Assembly (NCBI RefSeq): GCF_029338195.1
Contig: NZ_CP119779.1
Span: 2,046,001-2,110,000 of the forward strand
DNA length: 64,000 bases
DNA from: Haloarcula litorea
GTDB lineage: Archaea; Halobacteriota; Halobacteria; Halobacteriales; Haloarculaceae
Reading direction: 5' to 3'
Under the pieces are notes generated by a model, which saw nothing but the letters and a program-made list of their open reading frames with translations, did no database searches and was not told the origin of the DNA. Positions 35,054-42,950 of this stretch are shown here, one piece after another. Every line of letters starts with the position of its first letter. Position 1 is the first letter of the stretch. Made by a program: the position numbers and the translations under genes.

Positions 35054-35785
35054 ATGGGAGCATCCACAACTACTACGCCAGAAGGGAACGGTAGTGAGGT
35101 ACTCGTCCGTGCTGAGGGAATCGAAAAAACGTACGGGTCAACACTACCATTCACACGATCTGTGACCGTCCTGACCGGTGCCGACCTCGAAATTCGGACG
35201 GGAGAAATCGTCGGGATCGTCGGCGCGAACGGGTCGGGCAAATCCACGCTCATGAATATCCTCGTTGGCGTCCTTGACCAAGATGCTGGAACAGTCGAAC
35301 GGACGGGAACAGTCGGCTGGTGTCCGCAGGAACCACTGCTTTACGACCGCCTGACAGTCGCAGAGACGTTCCGACTGTTCGGTGCCGGATACGGAATGAC
35401 CGCCGAAGAAATCGACGAGGCCAAACACCGCTTCGCATCGAAACTCGAGTTCGAGCAGTACCTTGACTACCGAATCGACCAACTTAGCGGTGGGAACCGG
35501 CAGAAAATCAATCTCAGCATTGCCCTGATGCACGACCCCGACGTCCTCATGCTGGACGAGCCCTACACCGGGTTCGACTGGGAGACGTATCTCACGTTCT
35601 GGGATCTCGCCGAGGAACTCGCTGCCGGCGGAACAGCTGTCACGATGATTTCACACCTGATCGAGGAGCAAAGTCGTCTCGACCGCATCTACGAGGTTCG
35701 TGACGGACACGTCTACGACGTGACTGACCAGGAGAGCAAGACCGAAGCGACGACCGGTGAACGGGGGGAGAAGACCGATGAATAG
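35054..35785 (+). CDS. ABC transporter ATP-binding protein
   Basis: 243 residues. Walker A GANGSGKST, signature LSGGNRQ, Walker B VLMLDEP, and the switch His in MISHL. Related to ABC-2-type exporters (NatA/NosF-like). It powers two membrane proteins encoded directly downstream with overlapping starts, so the complex would be one ATPase with a heterodimeric permease. A TATA-like GAATTAAG lies 22-29 bases before the ATG. Confidence 0.93.
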   Translation: MGASTTTTPEGNGSEVLVRAEGIEKTYGSTLPFTRSVTVLTGADLEIRTGEIVGIVGANGSGKSTLMNILVGVLDQDAGTVERTGTVGWCPQEPLLYDRLTVAETFRLFGAGYGMTAEEIDEAKHRFASKLEFEQYLDYRIDQLSGGNRQKINLSIALMHDPDVLMLDEPYTGFDWETYLTFWDLAEELAAGGTAVTMISHLIEEQSRLDRIYEVRDGHVYDVTDQESKTEATTGERGEKTDE

Positions 35786-36515
35786 GGTTCAAACTGGAAT
35801 CCGGGCGAACGTCTCCACCTTCCTCAGAACCCCCCTGAATGTTGTCCTGGCACTCCTCCTTCCGGTTGTCGTTATCGAAGGCTGGGGACAAGCGATGGCA
35901 GGACTGCCGACCATGCCGACGGTCGAGGCGATTCCCATAGATCTAGGTCGCCTCCTCGGAGCGATATTCGGGGTCGCCATCATCGCCGGCCTGATGGGAC
36001 TCGCCCAGATGATTAGTGCGCGGGCAGCCGATCGCCGACTCGTTCAGACAGGTTATCCACCCCGAACACTGCTTGCAACTCGATTAGCGACGCTTGGAGG
36101 TGTGACCGTTGTCGTGGCTGCCGTAAACTACGGCGTTCTCTGGCTGACGAGTTCACCGGAAGCCCCTGTCCTGACGTTCGTATTCCTCGTACTTGCCGGC
36201 CTCGTCTATGCGTTTCTCGGCGCACTCGTCGGGGCGCTCCTTCCGCGACTGTTCGAAGGCTCGCTTGTCGTGGTGTTCCTGGCGATGATGGATGCGTTCC
36301 TCAGTGGCGACAGCCCGTTGGCCGCCGACGTTCCCGAGTTCGTGGAATACTTCCCGCTCTATCATCCGAAGGAACTCCTTCAGGAGGCGATGTTCCAAGG
36401 TACATATACGATGGGTGATCTCGGCTTCGTTGCCGGATACCTGCTAGTCTTGCTCGTGCTCGTCACCGCAGTGTTCGGAATGACAATGCGCACCAGTGGT
36501 GGGTGGTCCGCATGA
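35778..36515 (+). CDS. ABC-2-type permease, subunit 1
   Basis: 245 residues from ATG 35778, which overlaps the ATPase stop by eight bases. Six membrane helices, starting with NVVLALLLPVVVIEGWG; the pattern of an initial helix, a long loop (PTMPTVEAIPIDLG) and five further helices fits ABC-2/NatB-like permeases. Substrate unknown. Ends in an ATGA overlap with subunit 2. Confidence 0.82.
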   Translation: MNRVQTGIRANVSTFLRTPLNVVLALLLPVVVIEGWGQAMAGLPTMPTVEAIPIDLGRLLGAIFGVAIIAGLMGLAQMISARAADRRLVQTGYPPRTLLATRLATLGGVTVVVAAVNYGVLWLTSSPEAPVLTFVFLVLAGLVYAFLGALVGALLPRLFEGSLVVVFLAMMDAFLSGDSPLAADVPEFVEYFPLYHPKELLQEAMFQGTYTMGDLGFVAGYLLVLLVLVTAVFGMTMRTSGGWSA

Positions 36516-37264
36516 ACCGTACGACAACGGCGTTCACAATCGGCATCAAAGAACAGGCGCGAAACTACGTCCTCGTCGCTCTACTGGTCGTCTTACCGGT
36601 CTCGTTCATCACGTTGGCGTTCGCAGTCACCCAGGATGTCGAGATGCCGGTTCGGACGCTCATCGACGATGAGACGGTGACGGTGATGCGGGGAATGCCG
36701 GAGGTCCACGGCGTAATTATGACGCCGATCACGAGCGCCCTCATCGCTGGACTCGCCGGGTTGTTCCTGATGCGAGAAGCCAGGGACACGGACGGTCGTC
36801 TGGCAGTCGCCGGCTATCGTGCACGACAGGTCATCGCTGCGCGGTTTGGGGTCCTCACAGCAATCACCCTCATCGTCACCGGCGTCTCAGTCGGTGTGAT
36901 GCTCGTCGATTTCCAGCCCGAGCATCTCTGGTGGTTCGTCGCAGCGATGCTCATCGTCTCGGTCACGTATGGTCTTATCGGGATGCTCGTGGGCGCCGTC
37001 TTCGACCGCCTAGCCGGGATGTGGCTGATGTTGATTCTCCCGATGCTCGATATCGGACTCTTTCAGGATCCACTGTTCATCCAGTCCGAGCCCGAATGGT
37101 GGATGAAACTGTTCCCCGGCTATTGGCCCGTCCGCGTGATGGTCGATACCGGACTCACAGCGGACGTAGATACGGCTCTCTCGTTAGTGTGGGCTACTGG
37201 ATATCTCCTCCTCGTCGCCGTCCTCACAATCGGCGTGTACTACCGGGCCACACGGGCGAAGTGA
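36512..37264 (+). CDS. ABC-2-type permease, subunit 2
   Basis: 250 residues from ATG 36512 (ATGA overlap). Six membrane helices with the same layout as subunit 1: a first helix YVLVALLVVLPVSFITLAF, an external loop, then five helices ending in YYRATRAK. The two permeases are clearly similar in plan, so they probably arose by duplication and form a heterodimer. What is exported is unknown; the neighbouring redox block suggests a metal- or cofactor-related substrate, as inference. Confidence 0.82.
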   Translation: MNRTTTAFTIGIKEQARNYVLVALLVVLPVSFITLAFAVTQDVEMPVRTLIDDETVTVMRGMPEVHGVIMTPITSALIAGLAGLFLMREARDTDGRLAVAGYRARQVIAARFGVLTAITLIVTGVSVGVMLVDFQPEHLWWFVAAMLIVSVTYGLIGMLVGAVFDRLAGMWLMLILPMLDIGLFQDPLFIQSEPEWWMKLFPGYWPVRVMVDTGLTADVDTALSLVWATGYLLLVAVLTIGVYYRATRAK

Positions 37265-37398
37265 TTGCAGGAAAAGTCATTCATCTGGAGTAGGCCAGTA
37301 TCACAGGGTCGTTCGGAACTAGCAGAAGTCGGTGATAACGAGAGTTACCAATCCGTGAATCGCTTGACTCCGCTCCGCTCACCCTCTCTTGGTGGCAA

Positions 37399-38154
37399 TC
37401 AATTGGAGACGTCCTCATCAGACGCGTCCAGTCGCTCACGGCGACGTCTATATTCCTCCTCGTCAATTTCACCTCTGGCATAGCGATTCTGTAGCATCTC
37501 TTTAGCTGAGTGGTCAGTACTCGACTGAGGGGAACTTCGATTTCCGAGCCAGTAGAGTGTCCCGCCGAGAATGCCCAGCATTCCGAGCGCCCCACCAACG
37601 ACTGGAAGTCCCCCAACTCCCCCTCCATTACGGCCGTTCATCATCCCGTGGCCGCCCGACCCCATCATTTCACCCCCAGTATTTCCGCTCCCACCACTGT
37701 TCGAGCCGTAGGCGATTGTTCCTTCCTCAACAATTGCCTCACTCGATGGAACCTCGCCATTCGGAATCGGACTCTCCTCCGCTGGCCCGCCAGCACTCCC
37801 AACAACGATCCGTCCGACCATTCCGAGCGACTTGTGTGGGGTACAGTAGTAGTCATACGTTCCTGGCGTTTCGAACGTGTGTTCGAAGCTCCCTTCCGAG
37901 ATCGTACCACTATCGAATGTAGAAGCGCTGGCCGGAATACGATCCGAGTACGCCGTGGCGGAATGTGCGCCGGCTACAAGTTCAAACCGAACGGTTGTCC
38001 CGGGATCGACTCGCAAACCGATTGGGTCGAAGTAATTATTTCCCATCTCCACGACGGGTGTCTCCTGTGCGTTCGCTGACTGAGTGGAGCCTGTGCTGGC
38101 GACTGCGCCAGCACTGACAAGTCCTAAAAATTGACGTCGGCTGTGGTGTGTCAT
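37399..38154 (-). CDS. Cupredoxin fused to a membrane anchor and SHOCT domain
   Basis: 251 residues. Tat signal SRRQFLGLVSAGA; blue-copper domain about 33-120 with ligands His64 (AGAHSATAY), Cys104, His107 and Met112 (YYCTPHKSLGMVG); Gly/Met/His-rich linker 155-180; membrane helix 182-205; C-terminal SHOCT domain 216-242 (KEMLQNRYARGEIDEEEYRR). It would hold a copper redox centre outside and a SHOCT domain inside. The domain mix ties electron transfer to the SHOCT proteins nearby. Convergent with the ABC operon. Confidence 0.9.
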   Translation of the reverse strand: MTHHSRRQFLGLVSAGAVASTGSTQSANAQETPVVEMGNNYFDPIGLRVDPGTTVRFELVAGAHSATAYSDRIPASASTFDSGTISEGSFEHTFETPGTYDYYCTPHKSLGMVGRIVVGSAGGPAEESPIPNGEVPSSEAIVEEGTIAYGSNSGGSGNTGGEMMGSGGHGMMNGRNGGGVGGLPVVGGALGMLGILGGTLYWLGNRSSPQSSTDHSAKEMLQNRYARGEIDEEEYRRRRERLDASDEDVSN

Positions 38155-38382
38155 GATGACTGAATCATTCTGGAGTCGTTAGCTAGGCGTGATACCGGTG
38201 CGAAGACTCCGTACGTAATCCAATACGTGCTTGTCGTTTACCCCCATTACTACTCATAACCATCTGCTGGGGCAGGGGTTGTCTCTTTGATTCGAAGGAT
38301 ATTTGCTGACGATTGTTTGGCTTCGATACTCCCCATTCGATGAGGGGGTGTCCAAACAGGTGAATCCGGGTTTAGGGGATAG

Positions 38383-38733
38383 TCAGCTTGATTGTTCGAG
38401 CCTCTCGCGGCGGGCTTCGAACTCTTCGTCAGTGAGGTCGCCACGAGCGTATGCGGTGCGAAGTTCCTCCATCGCCGGATCCCGAGATGTTTGCGTTTCG
38501 CTCGTGCGCTGGAAGACGAGGTAGCCACTACCGAGAAGGAAAAGGAGGAAGATGAGCGGGACGAGCATCCCGACCAACGGCAACCACCCACCAGTACCGC
38601 CATATCCCATCATGCCACCGTAGCCCATCATCCCGCCGAAGCCTATCCCCATCGTGAGCAAGGGCAAGACGATGATTGCCCCGAGGATGAGGAGGATGAT
38701 GGTCGTGGTATCGAGCTGGTCCGACGAAGACAT
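38383..38733 (-). CDS. SHOCT-domain membrane protein 3
   Basis: 116 residues. Two membrane helices (about 10-30, 50-72) around a Gly/Met-rich loop GFGGMMGYGGMMGYGG with two nearly identical units, then SHOCT (DPAMEELRTAYARGDLTDEE). Very similar in plan to the 11540-11902 protein. Six bases separate it from DUF302 upstream, so the two form an operon. Confidence 0.82.
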   Translation of the reverse strand: MSSSDQLDTTTIILLILGAIIVLPLLTMGIGFGGMMGYGGMMGYGGTGGWLPLVGMLVPLIFLLFLLGSGYLVFQRTSETQTSRDPAMEELRTAYARGDLTDEEFEARRERLEQSS

Positions 38734-38739
38734 CGAAGA

Positions 38740-39156
38740 TCAGGCCTCCGACGTGGATTCGTATTCGTCGCCGACAGCAGAGAGAACACGCTCGAAGCGT
38801 TCGGTGACTTCGGTCGCGATGGAGTCAAGCGCATCGTTGTCTGCGATACCGACTAATTGCTGTGGATCGACGGCACTCAGGACGATATCGCCGTCGTCCG
38901 TCTCGTAGACGATGACGTTACACGGGAGGAGTGCGCCGAGTTCGATTTCTTCGGTCAGTCCCTCGTATGCCAGCGGGGGGTTGCAGGCACCAAGAATGCG
39001 ATACTGGCGAAATTCTTCGCCGAGTTTCTCTTTGAGCGTCGCCTGGATGTCGATGTCACAGAGGACGCCAAATCCTTCGTCTTCGAGCGCAGCGATCGTC
39101 GTGTCGACGATGTCGTCGAATTCGCCGGTTACTGCTGTTTGTATTGTGTAGTTCAT
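38740..39156 (-). CDS. DUF302 protein
   Basis: 138 residues. The DUF302 core is clear: YRILGACNPPLAYEGLTEEIELGALLPCNVIVYE, with two conserved cysteines. Members are often next to heavy-metal or sulfur redox genes in bacteria and archaea; the biochemical role is not firmly known. No signal peptide, so cytoplasmic. It is upstream of a SHOCT gene, six bases apart. Confidence 0.88.
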   Translation of the reverse strand: MNYTIQTAVTGEFDDIVDTTIAALEDEGFGVLCDIDIQATLKEKLGEEFRQYRILGACNPPLAYEGLTEEIELGALLPCNVIVYETDDGDIVLSAVDPQQLVGIADNDALDSIATEVTERFERVLSAVGDEYESTSEA

Positions 39157-39250
39157 GAATTACATACCCCGTCCACGGGGTTAACGGTTGGGTGCCGCAA
39201 TGGCGGGCGTAGGGAGTGTGATGTATCGACTGGAACAGCAACGGATCCGG

Positions 39251-39607
39251 TCATCCGGAACATTCGAGCTGATTTCGCCGTCGATCGAATTCGTCGTCCG
39301 AGAGGTCACCGCGGGCGTAGCGCTCGCGGAGAACCGACAGCGACTGTTCCTCGTTTCTGTCGGATCCTCGATCGCGGAGCGCATGGACGATATAGAGGGG
39401 GACGGAGATGAGGGGCCCCATCCAGAGGAGTCCCCAGAGCCCCATCGCTCCGCCGAAGAGGCCCCAGTCGCTCCCGCCCATCATGCCGCCGCTGTAGCTC
39501 CCACTACCGTGGGCAGCAACCGTTCCAGTCGCCGCGATCAGCAGCAGGACGGCGAGCATCGCGAGTCGACGAGCAGTGCGTCCGATGTGAGTGGTGAGTT
39601 GCGTCAT
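39251..39607 (-). CDS. SHOCT-domain membrane protein 4
   Basis: 118 residues. A first hydrophobic stretch (15-33) resembles a signal or helix, followed by a His/Ser/Gly/Met-rich external segment HGSGSYSGGMMGGSDWG, a second helix (50-75) and a SHOCT domain (LSVLRERYARGDLSDDEFDR). It lies upstream of DUF302 and downstream of the Met/His secreted protein, all on the minus strand. Confidence 0.8.
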   Translation of the reverse strand: MTQLTTHIGRTARRLAMLAVLLLIAATGTVAAHGSGSYSGGMMGGSDWGLFGGAMGLWGLLWMGPLISVPLYIVHALRDRGSDRNEEQSLSVLRERYARGDLSDDEFDRRRNQLECSG

Positions 39608-39664
39608 TACCTTGCGTTGGTGAGTTGTGGTGGTCGGTTGGAGCGAGCGAAACGAGCGGGGCCG

Positions 39665-39985
39665 TCAGCAGTGGCCCTGCCCGTATATCCCGCCGTGGGA
39701 CTCGTCGTCGGCCCCGTTGTGGTATTCCTCGTCAGCCATGACTTGGGCCATCTCGTCGACGGTCACACCCATGTGCGACTCCATCCACTCGACAGCACCC
39801 GAACCCATGTGGTCGGTCATCTGCGCCTCCATCCAGGTGGCCCACTCATCTGCGGTAGCATTGTCCGTGGGCGCGTCGTCAGCGGTCGTGTCGTTGCCGT
39901 GTGCACTGACAACGGGCGCGGCAAACGCGAGTCCGACGATCGCGAGCGCCACGAGCAGCCAGCGGCCGAGTTTGACGTTGGTCAT
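39665..39985 (-). CDS. Secreted Met/His-rich small protein
   Basis: 106 residues. Signal peptide WLLVALAIVGLAFAAPVVSAHG, then an acidic stretch and WMEAQMTDHMGSGAVEWMESHMGVTVDEMAQVM with regularly placed Met/His, ending in HGGIYGQGHC. Met/His patterns are typical of extracytoplasmic copper binding. It lies in the middle of the redox block and is preceded by 195 gene-free bases. Confidence 0.65.
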   Translation of the reverse strand: MTNVKLGRWLLVALAIVGLAFAAPVVSAHGNDTTADDAPTDNATADEWATWMEAQMTDHMGSGAVEWMESHMGVTVDEMAQVMADEEYHNGADDESHGGIYGQGHC

Positions 39986-40180
39986 TGTCTTTCTCCTCGG
40001 TTACTCGTAGGACTGCTCAGGAGTTATCGGCGTGGGTGTGAATCCACACAAGAGAACGTTCGAGAGCGTGTATAGAGTGTTCTAATCGTTTCTCAGAGAT
40101 ACGACCGTTCACAAGTGCCGAATTCGACGGTGTCGGGGGGAGCGGCTCCACGCGGCTACTGTAGACGTTCGCGTGTGCCC

Positions 40181-40474
40181 TCACGGACGAGTTCCCAGTG
40201 ATGCGAGGATTGCACGACCCACGCGGGAGAGGCCCCACGCGAGAAGGACGAGGAAGCCGAGCGCGATGACGTGCGCTCTGAGACGAGGGGTGAAGGACGT
40301 GTGGACGACCACGACGCCGAGACCGGGGACGCGTTCGGTGAAGTGAGCGCTTCCGAGGAGCGTCTCGACGACGCCCATTACCACTAGTCCGAGGAGGACG
40401 AGACCAAGACCGGTGGCAAGCACTGCGTCGTCGAGACAGCTGTAGTCCGAGTGTGGCGGTGTCGTGTCCATCAT
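40181..40474 (-). CDS. Small membrane protein downstream of DoxX
   Basis: 97 residues from ATG 40474 (a second ATG at 40471). Two membrane helices (about 15-40 and 65-87). Ribosome-binding GAGGAG lies directly before the start, and the start is only four bases past the DoxX stop, so it is coupled to DoxX. Family unknown. Confidence 0.6.
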   Translation of the reverse strand: MMDTTPPHSDYSCLDDAVLATGLGLVLLGLVVMGVVETLLGSAHFTERVPGLGVVVVHTSFTPRLRAHVIALGFLVLLAWGLSRVGRAILASLGTRP

Positions 40475-40478
40475 CTCC

Positions 40479-41000
40479 TCAGCCGAGCAGGTACCGCAGC
40501 CACGGTCTGTTTCGCACGAAATCGGTCGTCTCCAGATAGGAGTCGACGCCCCAGACACGCCCGGCACCGAAGACGACGATCGTCACGAACAGGACAAGCC
40601 CCATCAACTCGCCGTTGACGAGCCCGCGGCGCCAGTGTTCGGACCCGAAGTAGAAGAAAAAGAGCATGAACGTGCCGAAAAACGCGGCCGTTCGCGTCAG
40701 AAGAGCGAGAATCAGCCCGAGACCGATCAACACCTCGCCGGCCGGGACGACGAGTTCAACGGCGGCTTCCGTCGCGCCGCCTGCGAACGCGTTGAGAACG
40801 GGCGAAACCACCGTGCCCGTTTTTTCCAGAAACCAGCCAGCCCGGAACCGACCCGGGGCGACGTACTTGTTCAACCCCTCGTGGAGGAACCACCAGCCCA
40901 CGAGCAACCGGAGAAAGATGAGCCAGTAGCCCGTCAGCGTCCCCGAGAGCTTGAGCGTGTACTCTCGGCCGAGGACAGTCGTCTGAAGCTGTTGTATCAC
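40479..41000 (-). CDS. DoxX-family redox membrane protein 2
   Basis: 173 residues from a GTG start. Four helices: LIFLRLLVGWWFLHEGLNKY, VPAGEVLIGLGLILALLTR, FFGTFMLFFFYFGSEHW and a last one, all typical of DoxX. Its twin is at 18520-19080 (shared VPxGEx(L)xIGLGL, FYFG). It follows the His-tailed cupredoxin on the same strand and so belongs to the set divergent from HTH/DUF7521 copy 2. Likely role: membrane redox chemistry with quinones and/or cupredoxin. Confidence 0.87.
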   Translation of the reverse strand: MIQQLQTTVLGREYTLKLSGTLTGYWLIFLRLLVGWWFLHEGLNKYVAPGRFRAGWFLEKTGTVVSPVLNAFAGGATEAAVELVVPAGEVLIGLGLILALLTRTAAFFGTFMLFFFYFGSEHWRRGLVNGELMGLVLFVTIVVFGAGRVWGVDSYLETTDFVRNRPWLRYLLG

Positions 41001-41078
41001 GGGTGAGGGGGTTGCTGGGGAGGCGCACTCCGAGTTGGTGGGTGGTCTCGCTCCGAACCTCCGCGAGTTCCGTCGGGC

Positions 41079-41843
41079 CTACGCTTCGGTGTGCGTCTCC
41101 TCTTCGTGACTGTGGCCGTCGTCGGTATGGGTCTCCTCTTCGGTGTGGGTCTCTTCTTCGTGCCCGTGCCCGTCCTCGGTGTGGGCTTCTTCCTCCTCGT
41201 GGCCCTCACCCATGATCTCCCGGACCATGGTGTTGAGTTCCTCAAGTTTCCCATGCACTTCCTCGGGTTTGTTCTCCGGCATCGTCTGGAGCGCCCGCTG
41301 GTCTTCGAGGTGCGGCTCCCCGACGATGACTGTGGCTATCATTCCGAACTGTTCGTGGGGCGTACAGAGGTAGTGGTAGACGCCCTCGGTCTCGAAGGTG
41401 TGTTCGAACGTCTCACCTTCCTCTGACATCGTTCCGCTGTCCCAGGCGTCCGTTCCCTCGGGAACGAGCCGGGGTTGGTCGTTGCCAGGGTGGTACGCGG
41501 TTGCGGTGTGCGTGCCGCTCTCGAGTCGCCACGTGACCGTTCCGCCAGGCTCGACCCAGGTGACGTGGGGGTCGAAGTGATACTCGGTCGATCCCTCGGT
41601 TCGCGCCGTGTTCACTGCCACCTCCCGGGACGCCTTGGGTTCGCTCACCGTGTCGTGACCGTGGGCCTCTTGTCCATGGCCGGGTTGATCGTCTCCCCCG
41701 GATGCTCCGCCCGCTGTGGGAGTATCCCCTGCTGCCTGTTGCCCCGACCCGCTCGGAGCGCCGGTACAGCCGGCCAGCCCAGCAACAGCTAAACCGGCGG
41801 TTCCTTCGAGCAGTCGCCGTCGTGTGAGTCGTGGATGGCTCAT
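41079..41843 (-). CDS. Cupredoxin lipoprotein with His/Glu-rich tail
   Basis: 254 residues from ATG 41843. Twin-arginine-like LTRRRLLEG and lipobox LAGC (Cys26); copper site His112, Cys160, His163, Met168 (GTHTATAY, YLCTPHEQFGMIA). The last 40 residues repeat ETHT/DGHxHEE units (HEEETHTEEETHTDDGHSHE), a probable metal-holding tail. An electron carrier or copper scavenger outside the cell. First gene of the operon reading towards DoxX, divergent from the HTH gene; the palindrome lies between them. Confidence 0.92.
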   Translation of the reverse strand: MSHPRLTRRRLLEGTAGLAVAGLAGCTGAPSGSGQQAAGDTPTAGGASGGDDQPGHGQEAHGHDTVSEPKASREVAVNTARTEGSTEYHFDPHVTWVEPGGTVTWRLESGTHTATAYHPGNDQPRLVPEGTDAWDSGTMSEEGETFEHTFETEGVYHYLCTPHEQFGMIATVIVGEPHLEDQRALQTMPENKPEEVHGKLEELNTMVREIMGEGHEEEEAHTEDGHGHEEETHTEEETHTDDGHSHEEETHTEA

Positions 41844-41882
41844 AGCACCGGTCACCGTACAGTTCGAGATAGGAGGGGCGGG

Positions 41883-41937
41883 GAAATAGGGGGGCTTCCT
41901 GTTTTGCACGCGACGCAAAACTGTTCCTCATTTAAGC
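41883..41937. promoter_or_regulatory. Bidirectional promoter with central palindrome (module copy 2)
   Basis: A perfect 7-bp inverted repeat GTTTTGC-N7-GCAAAAC (41901-41921) lies between a minus-strand TATA-like CTATTTCC (41882-41889) for the cupredoxin gene and a plus-strand box ATTTAAGC (41929-41937 region) for the HTH gene. Same layout as at 18432-18480. Confidence 0.65.
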
Positions 41938-41974
41938 ACCTCCGAGTAAGTACCTCGTATTGCGAGGAACAGCC

Positions 41975-42325
41975 GTGTCCACTGACGACCGCTCCGACGA
42001 GCTCCTGGAACTGCTCGGTCAGGAGCGCGTCCGGCAGATTCTGGCCGCGACGAGCCGCGCTCCCAAGTCGGCGAAGGAACTCAGCGAGGAGTGTGATGTC
42101 GCCCTCTCGACCATCTATCGTCGAGTCGAAGACATGATTGCAAGCGACCTGCTCGTCGAGCGGACACGGATCGAATCAGACGGAAGCCATCACAGCGTCT
42201 ACGAGGCGAACGTCGACCACCTCGACGTCGATATCGAGGACGGAACCATCGACGTCAGCGTCCACGTTCGTGAGGACGCCGCCCAGAGGTTCTCGCGCAT
42301 CTGGAACGACATCCGGGAGAGTTGA
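41975..42325 (+). CDS. ArsR-like HTH regulator (module copy 2)
   Basis: 116 residues from GTG 41975, with GAGG eight bases upstream. Winged helix with KSAKELSEECDVALSTIYRRVEDMIASDLL; C-terminal region DVSVHVREDAAQRFSRIWNDIRES parallels the regulator at 18055-18405. It sits eight bases before the first of two DUF7521 genes. It probably binds the palindrome at 41901-41921 and controls both directions. Confidence 0.82.
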   Translation: MSTDDRSDELLELLGQERVRQILAATSRAPKSAKELSEECDVALSTIYRRVEDMIASDLLVERTRIESDGSHHSVYEANVDHLDVDIEDGTIDVSVHVREDAAQRFSRIWNDIRES

Positions 42326-42332
42326 ACAAACC

Positions 42333-42632
42333 ATGCACATCGAACTCGTCATCGCGAAACTCGTCACGGTCGGATTGGGGCTGTTGATAACGTACCAGGC
42401 GTACAAGGGGTATCGAACGTACGGCAGCGAGCCGATGCTCTACGTCGCCATCGGGTTCCTGTTCATAAGTATCGGATCCGTCATCGAGGGCGTCCTGTTC
42501 GATGTCGTCGGCCTGTCGATTTTCCTGGCGGGGACCATCCAGACGGCCATCGTCGCAGTCGGGATGCTCGTCATTCTGTATTCGCTGTACGGTCGAATCC
42601 CACAGCAAGCGAAGGGGGAGGGAGGTCCATGA
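42333..42632 (+). CDS. DUF7521-like membrane protein (module copy 2, first)
   Basis: 99 residues, three membrane helices. ITYQAYKGYRTYGSEPMLYVAIGF and GSVIEGVLFDVVG match the copy at 17776-18051 closely. The ATG follows the regulator stop by seven bases. Its last codons overlap the next gene (ATGA). Function unknown; always beside the HTH gene in this window. Confidence 0.7.
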   Translation: MHIELVIAKLVTVGLGLLITYQAYKGYRTYGSEPMLYVAIGFLFISIGSVIEGVLFDVVGLSIFLAGTIQTAIVAVGMLVILYSLYGRIPQQAKGEGGP

Positions 42633-42904
42633 CCAGTCACTGGGACCTCGCCTTAGTCGCTATTCGTGTCCTCTTACTCCTGATAGGGCTTGCGACGACT
42701 GCGATCAGTTTCCGCGCCTACCGCCGAGACAGAACCCGATACCTCCGTGACGCGACGATCGGATTCGGATTTATCACGCTTGGTGTTCTCATTGAGGGAT
42801 TCCTCTACCAGTACACTGGATTGACACTCACGCAAGTCCATATTGCTGAATCCGTGGCTCTTGTCTTCGGGCTCGGTGTGCTTCTCCGCTCGTTTCTCGA
42901 TTAG
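42629..42904 (+). CDS. DUF7521-like membrane protein (module copy 2, second)
   Basis: 91 residues, three membrane helices; SFRAYRRDRTRYLRDATIGFGFITLGVLIEGFLYQ is the same pattern as the other two, though more divergent. Four-base overlap with the previous gene indicates translational coupling; the pair may form a heteromer. Confidence 0.68.
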   Translation: MTSHWDLALVAIRVLLLLIGLATTAISFRAYRRDRTRYLRDATIGFGFITLGVLIEGFLYQYTGLTLTQVHIAESVALVFGLGVLLRSFLD

Positions 42905-42950
42905 CCCGGCAGTCAGCGATCGATGTGCCGCCTAGTTCATCTCTCGTCAC

